A stretch of DNA of 64,000 bases, taken from NCBI GenBank assembly GCA_944359055.1, contig CALVSO010000004.1, positions 1 through 64,000 of the forward strand, written 5' to 3'. This stretch comes from an uncultured Bacilli bacterium. Lineage in GTDB: Bacteria; Bacillota_I; Bacilli_A; RF39; UBA660. Positions 24,770 through 33,787 of this stretch are shown piece by piece. A program made the position numbers and the translations under genes. Position 1 is the first letter of the stretch, and each line of letters opens with the position of its first letter. The notes below the pieces were generated by a model, which was given only the letters and a program-made list of their open reading frames with translations, had not been told where the DNA came from and made no database searches.

Positions 24770-26328
24770 ACAAACACTCCAAATCCTACAATACTAATTA
24801 TTGAAACAATTTTAGCTAATTCATCATATTTAGTTCCAGTAAAATCTAATTTATAAGTTCCACTTTCTAATTTTGTTTCAATAAAACCGTTTTCATTTTC
24901 ATAAAAACTAATTTTATTATTATTTTCATCTAATAATGTATAACCTATATAATAAAGACGAGGTAATTCAACTGTTACATTATTATCAACTTTAAATTCT
25001 AAATATGGAACATCATTATTAATTATTTCAATATTAGCTTCTCCTTCTTTAATTATTATATCATGATTTCGATTATCATAATAGTCTAAATTATTAGCTG
25101 TATTAACTGGTAGATATTCTTTTTGGTATCCTAAACCATACCAATACTCTAAATTATTAACATCAATAACTTCATTAGTTGCTTGTTTTAAATTAGGTTG
25201 AGCAAGTAACACCATAAATATAATTAAAATAATACTTAACATTTTTTTATCATTAAATTTACTTATACAAAGAGGAGCTAAAACACTAATTGATAATGAA
25301 ACAAACGTTACAAATCGCCAAGGAAATTGAATTATTCTAAGTGATTTAGGTAATAAATCCCAAGGAAATAATTTGCTTGATAAAATTAAACTAATAATAC
25401 CAAATATTAAAATATAATTATAATATTTATTATTATATTGTTTATATTTTTTTAACGTTAAAAATAATAGAATTAAAACAATTAAATCAATATAAAATCT
25501 TGTTTCACCAGTTCCCCATTTATCTCCTATCATAATATATTTTAAAATATTTAAAGCATTACCCCAAGTTCCTTGGACCATAACACCTTCTACAAATACA
25601 TTATAATTACCTAATAATTTTTGTTGTAATAAAGTAACTAAAAATGGTGAAGTAATAGCTAAAATAAATATTGATGCTATTACAAATTGTTTTATATATT
25701 TAATACTTTTTTTATATTTAAAAATTAAAAATATTAAAATTAAAACAGTAAAATATGTCATCATTGTTAAATGTGATAATATACCACCGACATATCCTAT
25801 TACAAAAAATATATAAAATTTCTTATTATTATCATTAAATAATTCATATAATCCCAATAAAATTAAAGGTAAAAATATAAAAAGTAAACTTTCACCTATT
25901 GCATCTCTTATATAAATATCAGATAAATGATATGGAAAAAGCATATAAATTATTGCTGATATTAATCCAATATAATCATTTTTAGATAATCTTTTAGATA
26001 ATAAGAACATACTAATACCTGATAAAAATAAACTTATAAAATAAACTATCTCTACACTAATAACAGGATTATCTATAACAACATTTATATAAGATGCTGC
26101 ATAATGACTTAAAGGAGGATAAAATAAATTTGTACCATAACCAAAATCATTACCAATATTCCCCACTATTTTACTTGGATTAAAAAAATCTTTTTTTATT
26201 TGTTCTGTTAAACTATCAATATTAGTCAAATGAAATTTAGTATCATGACTTGATTTATAATCACTAGTAAAAAGTGGTAACATCGTTATAAAAGCAACTG
26301 CTAGAATAATTAATATGTATTTTTTCAT
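24754..26328 (-). CDS. Multi-pass membrane glycosyltransferase-like protein (GT-C/YfhO type)
   Basis: Thirteen or so hydrophobic segments follow an extracytoplasmic loop with KSSHDTKFHL, a place where GT-C enzymes carry acidic catalytic residues. A ~130-residue beta-rich extracellular domain precedes the last membrane helix. It most likely transfers a sugar from a polyprenyl-phosphate donor, made by the downstream GtrB-like enzyme, to a cell-surface acceptor. First gene of the operon; GGTGA stands six bases before the ATG. Confidence 0.75.
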   Translation of the reverse strand: MKKYILIILAVAFITMLPLFTSDYKSSHDTKFHLTNIDSLTEQIKKDFFNPSKIVGNIGNDFGYGTNLFYPPLSHYAASYINVVIDNPVISVEIVYFISLFLSGISMFLLSKRLSKNDYIGLISAIIYMLFPYHLSDIYIRDAIGESLLFIFLPLILLGLYELFNDNNKKFYIFFVIGYVGGILSHLTMMTYFTVLILIFLIFKYKKSIKYIKQFVIASIFILAITSPFLVTLLQQKLLGNYNVFVEGVMVQGTWGNALNILKYIMIGDKWGTGETRFYIDLIVLILLFLTLKKYKQYNNKYYNYILIFGIISLILSSKLFPWDLLPKSLRIIQFPWRFVTFVSLSISVLAPLCISKFNDKKMLSIILIIFMVLLAQPNLKQATNEVIDVNNLEYWYGLGYQKEYLPVNTANNLDYYDNRNHDIIIKEGEANIEIINNDVPYLEFKVDNNVTVELPRLYYIGYTLLDENNNKISFYENENGFIETKLESGTYKLDFTGTKYDELAKIVSIISIVGFGVFVWRKK

Positions 26329-26416
26329 TTATATTCACCAAAATCATTATACCATAAATTTAGTAAATCATATACCATATTTACCCAATTGCATATAATT
26401 ATTATAGGTGAATATC

Positions 26417-27073
26417 ATGGAAAAAAATTTAAAAAAAGCTTATTATATAATTATTGGTATTTTAATTTTATTGTTTTTTAATAAAGATGAAGAAGGATTT
26501 TATAAAAATATTAAACTTATTGAAAATCCTGACGATGTATTAGTTTTAGTTAATAAAAATAATCAATTGTTAAGTAGTTATATTCCCAAAGATTTAGAAA
26601 GCATTTCTTTAAAATACGCTAATAAAGATAAATACTTAAAAAAAGAAGCGAAAATAGCTTTTGAAAAATTAAGTGAAGACGCATCTAAATTAGGTTATCG
26701 AATTGTAGCTGTTTCTGCTTATCGTGATTACAATTATCAAAATGAATTATTTAATTACTATGTTAAAGAAAAAGGTTTAAATTATGCTTTAGAGTGTTCA
26801 GCAAAACCAGGACATTCTGAACATCAAACTGGTTTAGCTTTAGATGTTGAAGGATCTAACAAAGATTATGATAATTTTGAAAATTCCAAAGAATTTATTT
26901 GGATGAAAGATAACGCTCATAAATATGGCTTTATTTTGAGATATCCTAAAGGAAAAGAACATATAACAGGTTTTAAGTATGAACCATGGCATTATCGTTA
27001 TGTTGGAAATGAGGTAGCTAAATATATTTATGAAAATAATTTAACACTAGAAGAATATTTTAAAAAGATATGA
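26417..27073 (+). CDS. VanY-type D,D-carboxypeptidase (M15B), second copy
   Basis: 218 residues: an N-terminal membrane anchor (~8-25) and an M15 domain with SAYRDYNYQ, zinc motif SEHQTGLALDVEG and EPWHYRYVG. It shares long stretches with the protein at 21041 (for example LRYPKGKE followed by HITG or YITG), so the two are paralogues of different linker length. The start is the ATG after AGGTGA; the longest frame begins at the GTG inside that site. A GT-C-like gene follows 23 bp downstream. Confidence 0.9.
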   Translation: MEKNLKKAYYIIIGILILLFFNKDEEGFYKNIKLIENPDDVLVLVNKNNQLLSSYIPKDLESISLKYANKDKYLKKEAKIAFEKLSEDASKLGYRIVAVSAYRDYNYQNELFNYYVKEKGLNYALECSAKPGHSEHQTGLALDVEGSNKDYDNFENSKEFIWMKDNAHKYGFILRYPKGKEHITGFKYEPWHYRYVGNEVAKYIYENNLTLEEYFKKI

Positions 27074-27096
27074 TATAATACCATTAGGTGATTATC

Positions 27097-28770
27097 ATGA
27101 AATACTTAAAAGAAAATAAGTTTATTATTTTAACAATTGTTATTTTATGTGGATTAATGTTTTATTTTATCAATCAAAAACAAGGCTTCCACGAAGATGA
27201 AATATTTTCATATGGTTCAAGTAATTATAAATATGATAATGTTTATAGATGGTTTGGATATGCTGAAGCTAATCAAGATATTTTATATAAACAAATTTTA
27301 ACAGGTAGTTTAAGTAATCGAATTAATAATTTAATTAAATATAAAACCAATATTGAACAATTTAATAAAGATGAAATATTATCTAAAGAAATACCTACTT
27401 GGAAATATAAAGATGAAGCATTAGAATATCTAGCTATTCAAAAAGAAGATATTTTTAATTATTTTTCTGTTTATCAAAATCAAGCAAGAGATGTTCATCC
27501 ACCATTCTTCTATTATCTTGTCCATTTAACATCAACACTTTTTTATAATAACTTTACCAAATATATAATATTTAGTCTTAACTTAGTTTTCTTTATTGGT
27601 GTTTTATTAATTATTAAAAAAATAGTTGAAGCATTAAATCATAAAGAGTTAGTTATTCCAACTATGATTTTATATGGTGCTAGTATGGGATGTATTAGTA
27701 CTGTTATGTTTCAAAGAATGTATATGATGGTTACTTTCTTTAGTATTTTATATTTATATTTTATAATTAAATTTATTAAGAACGATTTTAAAATAAAAGA
27801 TAAATTTTGGTTTATTTTAACAATTATCTTAGGATTTTTAACCCAATATTATTTTTGTATTTATATAGTTTTAATATTTATTATTTTATCAATTTATTTA
27901 TTACTCAATAAAAAATATAAAAAATGGTTTGATTTTTTAAAACTACATGTTATATCAGCTTTAATTGGTATTGTTATTTATCCATATTGTATTGAAGATA
28001 TATTCTTTTCTTATCGTGGTATAGGTAGTAGCGAAGCTAAAACTAAAACTTTTTTAGAAAGTTTACAATATTATGGTGATCAATTAATTAATTTATTTGG
28101 CTTACAAAATATTATCTACCTTCTAATTATTGGATTAATTATTGCAGTTATACATAAAATAAATAAAAAAGAAATATTAAAAAACAAATTGAATATTATT
28201 GTTATATTTTTACCTATTATTTTATTTATTATGACCATATCTAAAATAGCACCTTTTTTAGGAGAAAATTATACTTCTAGATATATGATGTTATTATTTC
28301 CAGTTATATCTATAGCAATTTTATATATTTTAACATTCTTACTTGATAATAAAAAAACTATTTTTATAGTTGGATTATCAATTAGCTTATTACTAAGCAT
28401 TAATGGTTTATATAATAATACCCCAGTTTATTTATATAAAGATTATGAAAAAGCTATGGAATTAGCTAAAGATAATAGTGATAAATATTTTGTTTATGTA
28501 TTTGATAATTACTTTACTCACTTAAGTTCATTACCAGAATTTAATACTTACAAAGCTTCATTAATCTTAAATAAAAATATTCACGACTTTGAATTATTAG
28601 ATAATAAAGAATTAAATGAATCTAATGAATTTATATTATGCATTAAAAATTGGTTAAATAAAGATGAAATTTTAAATTTAGTTTTAGAAAAATCTGGTTA
28701 TAAAAATTACGAAGTTTTATTAGAATTAAATAGTGATGTTGAATCAACCTATTATAGAATAACAAAATAA
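27097..28770 (+). CDS. GT-C family membrane glycosyltransferase (PMT/ArnT-like)
   Basis: About 11 membrane helices. The first extracellular loop carries HEDEIFSYGSSNY and the next RDVHPPFFYYLVH. An acidic pair followed by D-HPP is characteristic of polyprenyl-phosphate-dependent mannosyl- and arabinosyl-type transferases. The start is the ATG four bases after AGGTGAT, inside the longest frame. An extended -10 (TGATATAAT) overlaps the upstream stop codon, so it may have its own promoter. Confidence 0.85.
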   Translation: MKYLKENKFIILTIVILCGLMFYFINQKQGFHEDEIFSYGSSNYKYDNVYRWFGYAEANQDILYKQILTGSLSNRINNLIKYKTNIEQFNKDEILSKEIPTWKYKDEALEYLAIQKEDIFNYFSVYQNQARDVHPPFFYYLVHLTSTLFYNNFTKYIIFSLNLVFFIGVLLIIKKIVEALNHKELVIPTMILYGASMGCISTVMFQRMYMMVTFFSILYLYFIIKFIKNDFKIKDKFWFILTIILGFLTQYYFCIYIVLIFIILSIYLLLNKKYKKWFDFLKLHVISALIGIVIYPYCIEDIFFSYRGIGSSEAKTKTFLESLQYYGDQLINLFGLQNIIYLLIIGLIIAVIHKINKKEILKNKLNIIVIFLPIILFIMTISKIAPFLGENYTSRYMMLLFPVISIAILYILTFLLDNKKTIFIVGLSISLLLSINGLYNNTPVYLYKDYEKAMELAKDNSDKYFVYVFDNYFTHLSSLPEFNTYKASLILNKNIHDFELLDNKELNESNEFILCIKNWLNKDEILNLVLEKSGYKNYEVLLELNSDVESTYYRITK

Positions 28771-28789
28771 ATATTGAAAGGAATCTAAT

Positions 28790-29243
28790 ATGTTAAGTTA
28801 CGAAGGAATATTTTTTGATGAAAATGCATTAAAGATAATTAAAGCTAACGAATTGTATCATTTGCCAATATTAAATGATATAATTCATTGCACTTTTAAA
28901 TACCACCCATTAGAAAATGAAATTTTTGACGAATTAGTTGAAAAAAAATTTGAAATTAGATTAATAGGATATGGTTGTAATGGAAAAAATAGTGGTTTTC
29001 AAATTAAATTACCAAATGAATTAATTAACTATTATATTTGATGAAGATAATAATACAAAATTAAAAATTCCACATATAACCACATTATTATCTGAAGGTG
29101 CTGAAGCTTCAGATAATAAAAATTTAAATTTTCTTCCTTTAGAAAATCCTATTACGATTATTGGAAAATTTGGTTATTGGATAAAAGATAAAAATAAAGA
29201 ATACATTTCTTTTGAACCATATAAAAATATTAAAAAAATATAA
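28790..29243 (+). pseudogene. Frameshifted gene, uncharacterised product (~150 residues)
   Basis: The first frame (28790-29041) begins with AAAGGA plus ATG and encodes 83 residues (MLSYEGIFFDENALK...). The downstream frame, shifted by +1, is open from before 29031 to the TAA at 29241-29243. It reads on smoothly as LTIIFDEDNNTKLKIPHI then TTLLSEGAEASD and GKFGYWIKDKN. Both halves have normal coding composition, so one base too many (or two too few) near 29010-29030 breaks one gene. A natural frameshift or a sequencing error in an AT-rich run are both possible. I do not recognise the family. Confidence 0.7.
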
Positions 29244-29308
29244 AAATCCAACAAAATGTTGGATTTTTTAGTTATTTAAATATATTCCATCTACAATCAT
29301 CATTTATG
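29238..29308. repeat. 71-bp direct repeat, copy A
   Basis: Matches 30085-30155 at 67 of 71 positions. It carries the terminator hairpin plus the last codons of the CotD-like gene, here decayed (DDCRWNIFK against DDCGCNMFK). The HD gene's stop codon begins one base after this copy ends. Confidence 0.9.
29244..29269. terminator. Bidirectional terminator
   Basis: AAAAATCCAACA-AAA-TGTTGGATTTTT with T-runs in both directions, between the frameshifted gene and the convergent HD gene. Confidence 0.85.
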
Positions 29309-29977
29309 TTAACCTAATAAATTCCATTCCTTATCATTCAATTTAATTTTATATTTTTTGTTAACTTTATTACAAAATGCATCAATTGCTTTAAATATTT
29401 TTTTTGTAAAGTAATATTCATTTAACTCTTTTAAATTCATTTTAGAATTTGCTTTAAAATTAAATACAAACATATCATTTTCAGTATTTACTTTTATGTC
29501 TTCAATATTACAAAATTGTCTATTTCCAATTACCATTTTGCCTGCTTTAGCAACTCTAGTATATTTTACGTCTAATTTATCAGCCAAAATTAAAGCAAGT
29601 GCTATTATATTATCAGTATCAAAACCATCACTGTGAATTTTTATTGCTTCCAATACTTGCTCTTTATTTTTAAAATTTATATTATTTTTTTCAAAGTATT
29701 TTTTAGCAAACTCGTAACTTCTTAAAGCATGGTCGTCTTTTCCTTGTAGTGCTCCTGTATCATGGAGAATAGAGGCAATTTTTGCACTATAGATTAAATC
29801 TTCATCGTAATTTAATATTAATAATATATTTTCTACAATATCAGCAACATTTAATACATGATTATAGTCATGATATGCCCACCCTTTTTCTTTATTTCCA
29901 TCTTCAAATTCATGTATTTTGTTATAAATATCAATTATTAAAGTGTCGTTTTTAATTTTATTATAAAGTTCTTTCAT
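29309..29977 (-). CDS. HD-domain phosphohydrolase
   Basis: 222 residues with the metal-binding pattern of the HD superfamily: YHDYNHVLNVAD (first His), ILHDTG (HD doublet, ~72) and LADKLDVKY (final Asp). Such proteins cleave phosphate from nucleotides, but the substrate is unknown. It has no Rel-like or PDE-type partner domain. The gene sits exactly between the two copies of the 71-bp repeat, so it looks inserted downstream of the CotD-like gene. Confidence 0.85.
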   Translation of the reverse strand: MKELYNKIKNDTLIIDIYNKIHEFEDGNKEKGWAYHDYNHVLNVADIVENILLILNYDEDLIYSAKIASILHDTGALQGKDDHALRSYEFAKKYFEKNNINFKNKEQVLEAIKIHSDGFDTDNIIALALILADKLDVKYTRVAKAGKMVIGNRQFCNIEDIKVNTENDMFVFNFKANSKMNLKELNEYYFTKKIFKAIDAFCNKVNKKYKIKLNDKEWNLLG

Positions 29978-30084
29978 AAAACATCACCAATAAAAGTATA
30001 TCATATTTTTAAAAATTATTATTAAAAAGAACTTTAATATTTATATTTTCACCTTTAAATATTAATTTTTATTCTATTCAAAGC

Positions 30085-30155
30085 ATATAAAAATCCAACA
30101 AAATGTTGGATTTTTCAGTTATTTAAACATATTGCATCCACAATCATCATTTATG
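30085..30155. repeat. 71-bp direct repeat, copy B
   Basis: The parental copy. It contains the last 12 codons of the CotD-like gene (30119-30155) and its terminator. Confidence 0.9.
30089..30116 (-). terminator. Terminator of the CotD-like gene
   Basis: AAAAATCCAACA-AAA-TGTTGGATTTTT, the same hairpin as in copy A, followed on the minus strand by a T-run. Confidence 0.85.
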
Positions 30156-30361
30156 ATTTGTGTTTCTTCTGTACAAGTATATTTTGGAGTATAACTATGA
30201 ACATAATGAACTCTATTAATTGTATGGGTATTTATAGGACAAATATGTGGTACTTCACAATAAAAATCCTTTTCAACACAATTATTAATCATAGGTTCAT
30301 AAACTGGTTGCATAGGTTGTGGCATAAAACCCTTATTACAACAATTCCTTTTATTAAACAT
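30119..30361 (-). CDS. Small Cys/His-rich CotD-like protein
   Basis: 80 residues with seven cysteines. The segment CPINTHTINRVHYVHSYTPK resembles the His/Thr/Tyr-rich core of the CotD spore-coat family (pattern HTxxVNH.xY.H.HxxPH). No signal peptide is visible. No sporulation genes occur in this window, so a coat role is only a family-based suggestion; metal binding or another surface role is possible. It is monocistronic with AGGGGG before the ATG and a TATACA-17-TATTAT promoter. Confidence 0.6.
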   Translation of the reverse strand: MFNKRNCCNKGFMPQPMQPVYEPMINNCVEKDFYCEVPHICPINTHTINRVHYVHSYTPKYTCTEETQIINDDCGCNMFK

Positions 30362-30423
30362 TTTAATCCCCCTTACCTAGTTTATAATATGAAGTAATAA
30401 AATAGTTGTATATGTTTTTGTAC

Positions 30424-30454
30424 TAAAAAATCATTGATTTGTTCAATGATTTTA
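30424..30454 (-). terminator. Terminator of the DpnII-type operon
   Basis: AAAATCATTG pairs with CAATGATTTT around a 7-base loop, with Ts following on the minus strand. Confidence 0.8.
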
Positions 30455-30455
30455 A

Positions 30456-31313
30456 CTAAATTAATTTTTCTAAAACTCCATTTTCTAAATCATTAATATT
30501 ATACATTGTATCTAACACATTAAATGTTTCTTCTAAATTTTTTCTTGCATTATTCCAACCAATACCATCAGTTATCCAAATAAAAGTTACATCTTTAACT
30601 TTTTTAGATTCTTGAGCTAACATTTTATAACTTCTTGCAGTCTCACTTAATTTAGAACCACCACCAGTATAAAAATTGGCTTCTATCACATAAACTTGAC
30701 TATTAGTTTTAATAACAAAATCAAATCTTTTTGTTGATACATTGTTACCAGACATAGAACTTAAATCAAGATTCCATCTTCTTTCTATATCTTTTAAATA
30801 CATTTCTTTAAAATAATTCTTTCCTTTTACAAATCCTGCTTTTACAATATAATTTTCAACTAGATCTTCCATTAAATGGCCGCCACGATTTTTTCTACCA
30901 TTTGAATCTAACCCGACTTCAATTCCTAATACATAATCATGTAAATTATTAATTATATGATTTTGTAGCAAATCAAATAATCCTGATTCTTTCATAAATC
31001 TCACATAATCAGAAATAGAATAAACCATTTTATCAAATTTAAATAAATATTCATTTATTTCATCTTTAACAAATATTTCATTTGATCTTATTGCTAACAA
31101 TACAGGAATACATTCTAAAGTTTCTGGATATTTAATTAAAATATTTTTAAATTCTTCTTCAATATTTTTACTACCAATTAATGAATTTAAAATATTAAGT
31201 TCAATTTTTATTTTATCAACATTTTTGTATATTTTTTCAAAATCAACATAATAAGTATAATCTGATATACTTGATTTAAATTTACTTAACCATTCATTAA
31301 AATTTCTATTCAT
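30456..31313 (-). CDS. DpnII/MboI-type restriction endonuclease (GATC)
   Basis: 285 residues in line with DpnII, with the family opening FNEWLSKFKSSISDYTYYVD and the active-site region KRFDFVIKT then VYVIEANFYTGGGSK. Predicted to cut unmethylated GATC. It overlaps the methylase gene ahead of it by 8 bp. Gene order methylase M, methylase A, nuclease is the same as in the pneumococcal DpnII operon. Confidence 0.92.
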   Translation of the reverse strand: MNRNFNEWLSKFKSSISDYTYYVDFEKIYKNVDKIKIELNILNSLIGSKNIEEEFKNILIKYPETLECIPVLLAIRSNEIFVKDEINEYLFKFDKMVYSISDYVRFMKESGLFDLLQNHIINNLHDYVLGIEVGLDSNGRKNRGGHLMEDLVENYIVKAGFVKGKNYFKEMYLKDIERRWNLDLSSMSGNNVSTKRFDFVIKTNSQVYVIEANFYTGGGSKLSETARSYKMLAQESKKVKDVTFIWITDGIGWNNARKNLEETFNVLDTMYNINDLENGVLEKLI

Positions 31314-32079
31314 TTATATCACTTTCCTTTCTCTTTATAGTCAAATCTAAATACTCTTTTTCTTTTTCAATTCCAATATATTTTCTGTTTAATCTACTAG
31401 CAACAATACCAGTAGTACCGCTACCATTAAATGGATCTAAAATTAAATCACCCTCATTAGTTGATGCTAAAATAATTTTTTCTAACAATTCAATTGGCTT
31501 CTGTGTTGGGTGTTTGCCACATTTTTTTTCACTAGGTTTAGTTAAAGAAGTTTCCCAAACATCTTTCATTTGTTTATTATTATTCATTTTTCTCATTAAT
31601 TCATAATTAAATTTATGTTTGTATTTTTTTATATCTTTCTTTGCCCATAATATTGTTTCAGTTGAATGAACAAAAGCTCTACAACTAATATTAGGAGGTG
31701 GATTTAATTTTCTCCAAGTAATATTATTAATAATTTTAAATCCTTCTTCTTCAAGTGCCATACCTATTGAATATATGTTATGCATAGTTCCACTTATCCA
31801 AATAGTCCCATTGTCTTTTAAAATTTCTTTACATAATCTAATCCATTTTCTATTAAATTTATGCTTTTCCTTAATATTTATCTTTTCATCCCATGCACCT
31901 TTTTTAACACTTACCATTTTTCCTGCGCTACACGAAATGCCATCACCAGACAAAAAATAAGGAGGATCTGCAAAAATCATATCAATACTTTTAGGTTCAA
32001 ATTTTTTTAATACTAATAATGAATCTCCTTGAATAAGTTTAAAATTGTTATTGTCATAATAATATTTTAACTTATTCAT
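31306..32079 (-). CDS. DpnA-type adenine DNA methyltransferase
   Basis: N6-adenine methylase with the catalytic DPPY motif first (FADPPYFLSGDG) and the SAM motif last (DPFNGSGTTGIVASR), the beta-class order. By its position and similarity it corresponds to the second methylase of DpnII systems, which can act on single-stranded DNA. It lies 20 bp after the first methylase and overlaps the nuclease gene. It retains KHPTQKP before the SAM motif. Confidence 0.93.
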   Translation of the reverse strand: MNKLKYYYDNNNFKLIQGDSLLVLKKFEPKSIDMIFADPPYFLSGDGISCSAGKMVSVKKGAWDEKINIKEKHKFNRKWIRLCKEILKDNGTIWISGTMHNIYSIGMALEEEGFKIINNITWRKLNPPPNISCRAFVHSTETILWAKKDIKKYKHKFNYELMRKMNNNKQMKDVWETSLTKPSEKKCGKHPTQKPIELLEKIILASTNEGDLILDPFNGSGTTGIVASRLNRKYIGIEKEKEYLDLTIKRKESDINE

Positions 32080-32099
32080 ACCAATACCTCCTAAATATG

Positions 32100-32951
32100 C
32101 TATTCAAATCCTGTTTTATTTTCAAAATTAGTAATAATTACTTCTTCTACTTTTCCTCTTTTTTTTCCATTAGCATTAATATTTCTTTTAGCCTCTATAA
32201 CGTGAATATTATAATCTTTATACAGTTCGTTAACTAAAGCTGTATTATGATTGGATAACATTACATAGCATCCTCTTTTATCCAAATCTTTAAATACTTC
32301 TGCAAGTCTCTTTTGTTCTTCTTTTCCAAATCCATCTTCAGTATAACTATTAAAAGTAGTAGTATCTGAATCATATGGAGGATCAAAGTAAATAAAATCG
32401 CCTTTTTTAGCATCTTTTACAGCTTCTTCAAAATCAACAGATAATAATTTAATGTTGTTGAAATTTAAAAAACCACAAATAATACCTAAATTTTGTCCTT
32501 CATAAGTGTTAACTTTGTTTTTCTTTCCAAATGGAACATTAAATTCATTTTTACTATTTACTCTATATAATCCATTAAAACAAGCCTTATTAAGATAAAT
32601 TGTTCTAGCAGCTCTTTTATAATCAACTAACTTATTAAACTTCTTTTTATCTCTATCTAAATTTCTAACTTCATAATAATATTTTTCAGAATGCATAGTT
32701 TCATGTTGATTTAACTCTTTACACATAGATTCAAATTTTTTAGCATCTTTAATGCATTCATAAACATTCATAAGTTCTTTATTATAATCGTTGATAACTG
32801 CATTTTTAGGAGATAATTCAAATAATAAAGCGCCTCCACCAACAAAAGGTTCATAGTAAGTGTTAAATTCATCTGGAACATATTGCTTTAATTTATCTAT
32901 AATTTGTCTTTTTCCACCAGCCCACTTTACAAATGGTTTTCCTTTAATCAT
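32100..32951 (-). CDS. Dam/DpnM-type GATC adenine methyltransferase
   Basis: Alpha-class D12 methylase. The SAM motif comes first (KPFVKWAGGKRQI, EPFVGGGALLFEL), the recognition region follows (NKACFNGLYRVNSKNEFNVP) and DPPY comes last (IYFDPPYDSDT). It protects GATC sites from the downstream nuclease. The start is the ATG four bases after AGGTGAT; the longest frame starts at the GTG inside this site. A TATAAT -10 at 32993-32988 provides the operon promoter. Confidence 0.95.
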   Translation of the reverse strand: MIKGKPFVKWAGGKRQIIDKLKQYVPDEFNTYYEPFVGGGALLFELSPKNAVINDYNKELMNVYECIKDAKKFESMCKELNQHETMHSEKYYYEVRNLDRDKKKFNKLVDYKRAARTIYLNKACFNGLYRVNSKNEFNVPFGKKNKVNTYEGQNLGIICGFLNFNNIKLLSVDFEEAVKDAKKGDFIYFDPPYDSDTTTFNSYTEDGFGKEEQKRLAEVFKDLDKRGCYVMLSNHNTALVNELYKDYNIHVIEAKRNINANGKKRGKVEEVIITNFENKTGFE

Positions 32952-32987
32952 ATCTATCACCTCATATAATCATAAATAACAATAAAT

Positions 32988-32993
32988 ATTATA
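32988..32993 (-). promoter_or_regulatory. -10 box of the DpnII-type operon
   Basis: TATAAT on the minus strand, next to the preceding terminator. The -35 is weak. Confidence 0.5.
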
Positions 32994-32997
32994 TCAC

Positions 32998-33032
32998 ATT
33001 AAAAGACATTCTACAGCAAAATGTCTTTTAAT
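32998..33032 (-). terminator. Terminator of the dnaB-dnaI-fic transcript
   Basis: A perfect 13-bp stem: ATTAAAAGACATT (32998-33010) and AATGTCTTTTAAT (33020-33032) with a 9-base loop. Confidence 0.75.
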
Positions 33033-33042
33033 ATTAATAAAA

Positions 33043-33786
33043 TTAGTTTATTTCAAAATCTAATAATTCATTACAAACATTCTCATACAAATCTTGTTCA
33101 TGTTTTATTGTATCAATCAAAAACATTTTATCATTATTATATTCTTTTAATCCTTTCATATAATAAGCTTTATCATCATCTAAAATAATAAATGGCATAA
33201 TATTATTTTTTAAACATTCTTTAAACATAACTATTCTACCAACTCTACCATTTCCATCACCAAATGGATGAATACATTCAAATTTGTAATGAAAATCAAT
33301 TATATCTTCTAAAGTAATATTTTTTTTACTATTATAGTTATTAAGTAAAGAATCAATTTCTTCTTCTACATTTTCAGAATTAGTTGTATTTATTATATTT
33401 ATAGCACCTATTATATTAGGTACTATTTTAAATCCACCAACATTATATCTTGGATTATCTTCATCACTGGTATTTCTTTTTAATATTTTATTCATCTCAA
33501 TAATCATTTCTTTAGTTAAATTATTATCTACATTATCCAACATATAATCAAATAATTTAAAATGATTTTTAGATTCTATCAAATCATCTAGCTTAATTAA
33601 TTCATCATTTTTTGATATAAAAGAAACGGTATCAAATATCGCTTCTGTTTGATCACTGGTTAGTCTACTACCTTCAATTTTATTTGAATTATAAGAAAAA
33701 TTAACCTGTGAATAATGATATATATTTCCCTTAAATTTAGATTGTTTTTGATTTAGTAATTCTTTTTTGATTTTTTTTACATCCAT
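33043..33786 (-). CDS. Fic-domain protein with intact active site
   Basis: 247 residues. The inhibitory helix motif SNKIEG (34-39) and the canonical Fic loop HPFGDGNGRVGR (His173) are both complete, so it is a class II Fic protein expected to transfer AMP (or another nucleotide) to a protein target, with auto-inhibition. It begins one base after dnaI and is the last gene of the dnaB-dnaI transcript. This is an odd place for a Fic gene and might reflect replication-linked control or simple insertion. Confidence 0.92.
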   Translation of the reverse strand: MDVKKIKKELLNQKQSKFKGNIYHYSQVNFSYNSNKIEGSRLTSDQTEAIFDTVSFISKNDELIKLDDLIESKNHFKLFDYMLDNVDNNLTKEMIIEMNKILKRNTSDEDNPRYNVGGFKIVPNIIGAINIINTTNSENVEEEIDSLLNNYNSKKNITLEDIIDFHYKFECIHPFGDGNGRVGRIVMFKECLKNNIMPFIILDDDKAYYMKGLKEYNNDKMFLIDTIKHEQDLYENVCNELLDFEIN

Positions 33787-33787
33787 A

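Noticed and set aside
14463-28770. Vancomycin-resistance cluster from two VanY-like genes plus ddl
   Set aside because: No VanH, VanX or VanS/VanR-type genes adjoin them, and ddl lies 15 kb away; these are ordinary wall-remodelling enzymes.
28790-29041. Programmed +1 frameshift
   Set aside because: No slippery site with adjacent rare codon and stop, and no internal Shine-Dalgarno at the right distance; a mutation is simpler.
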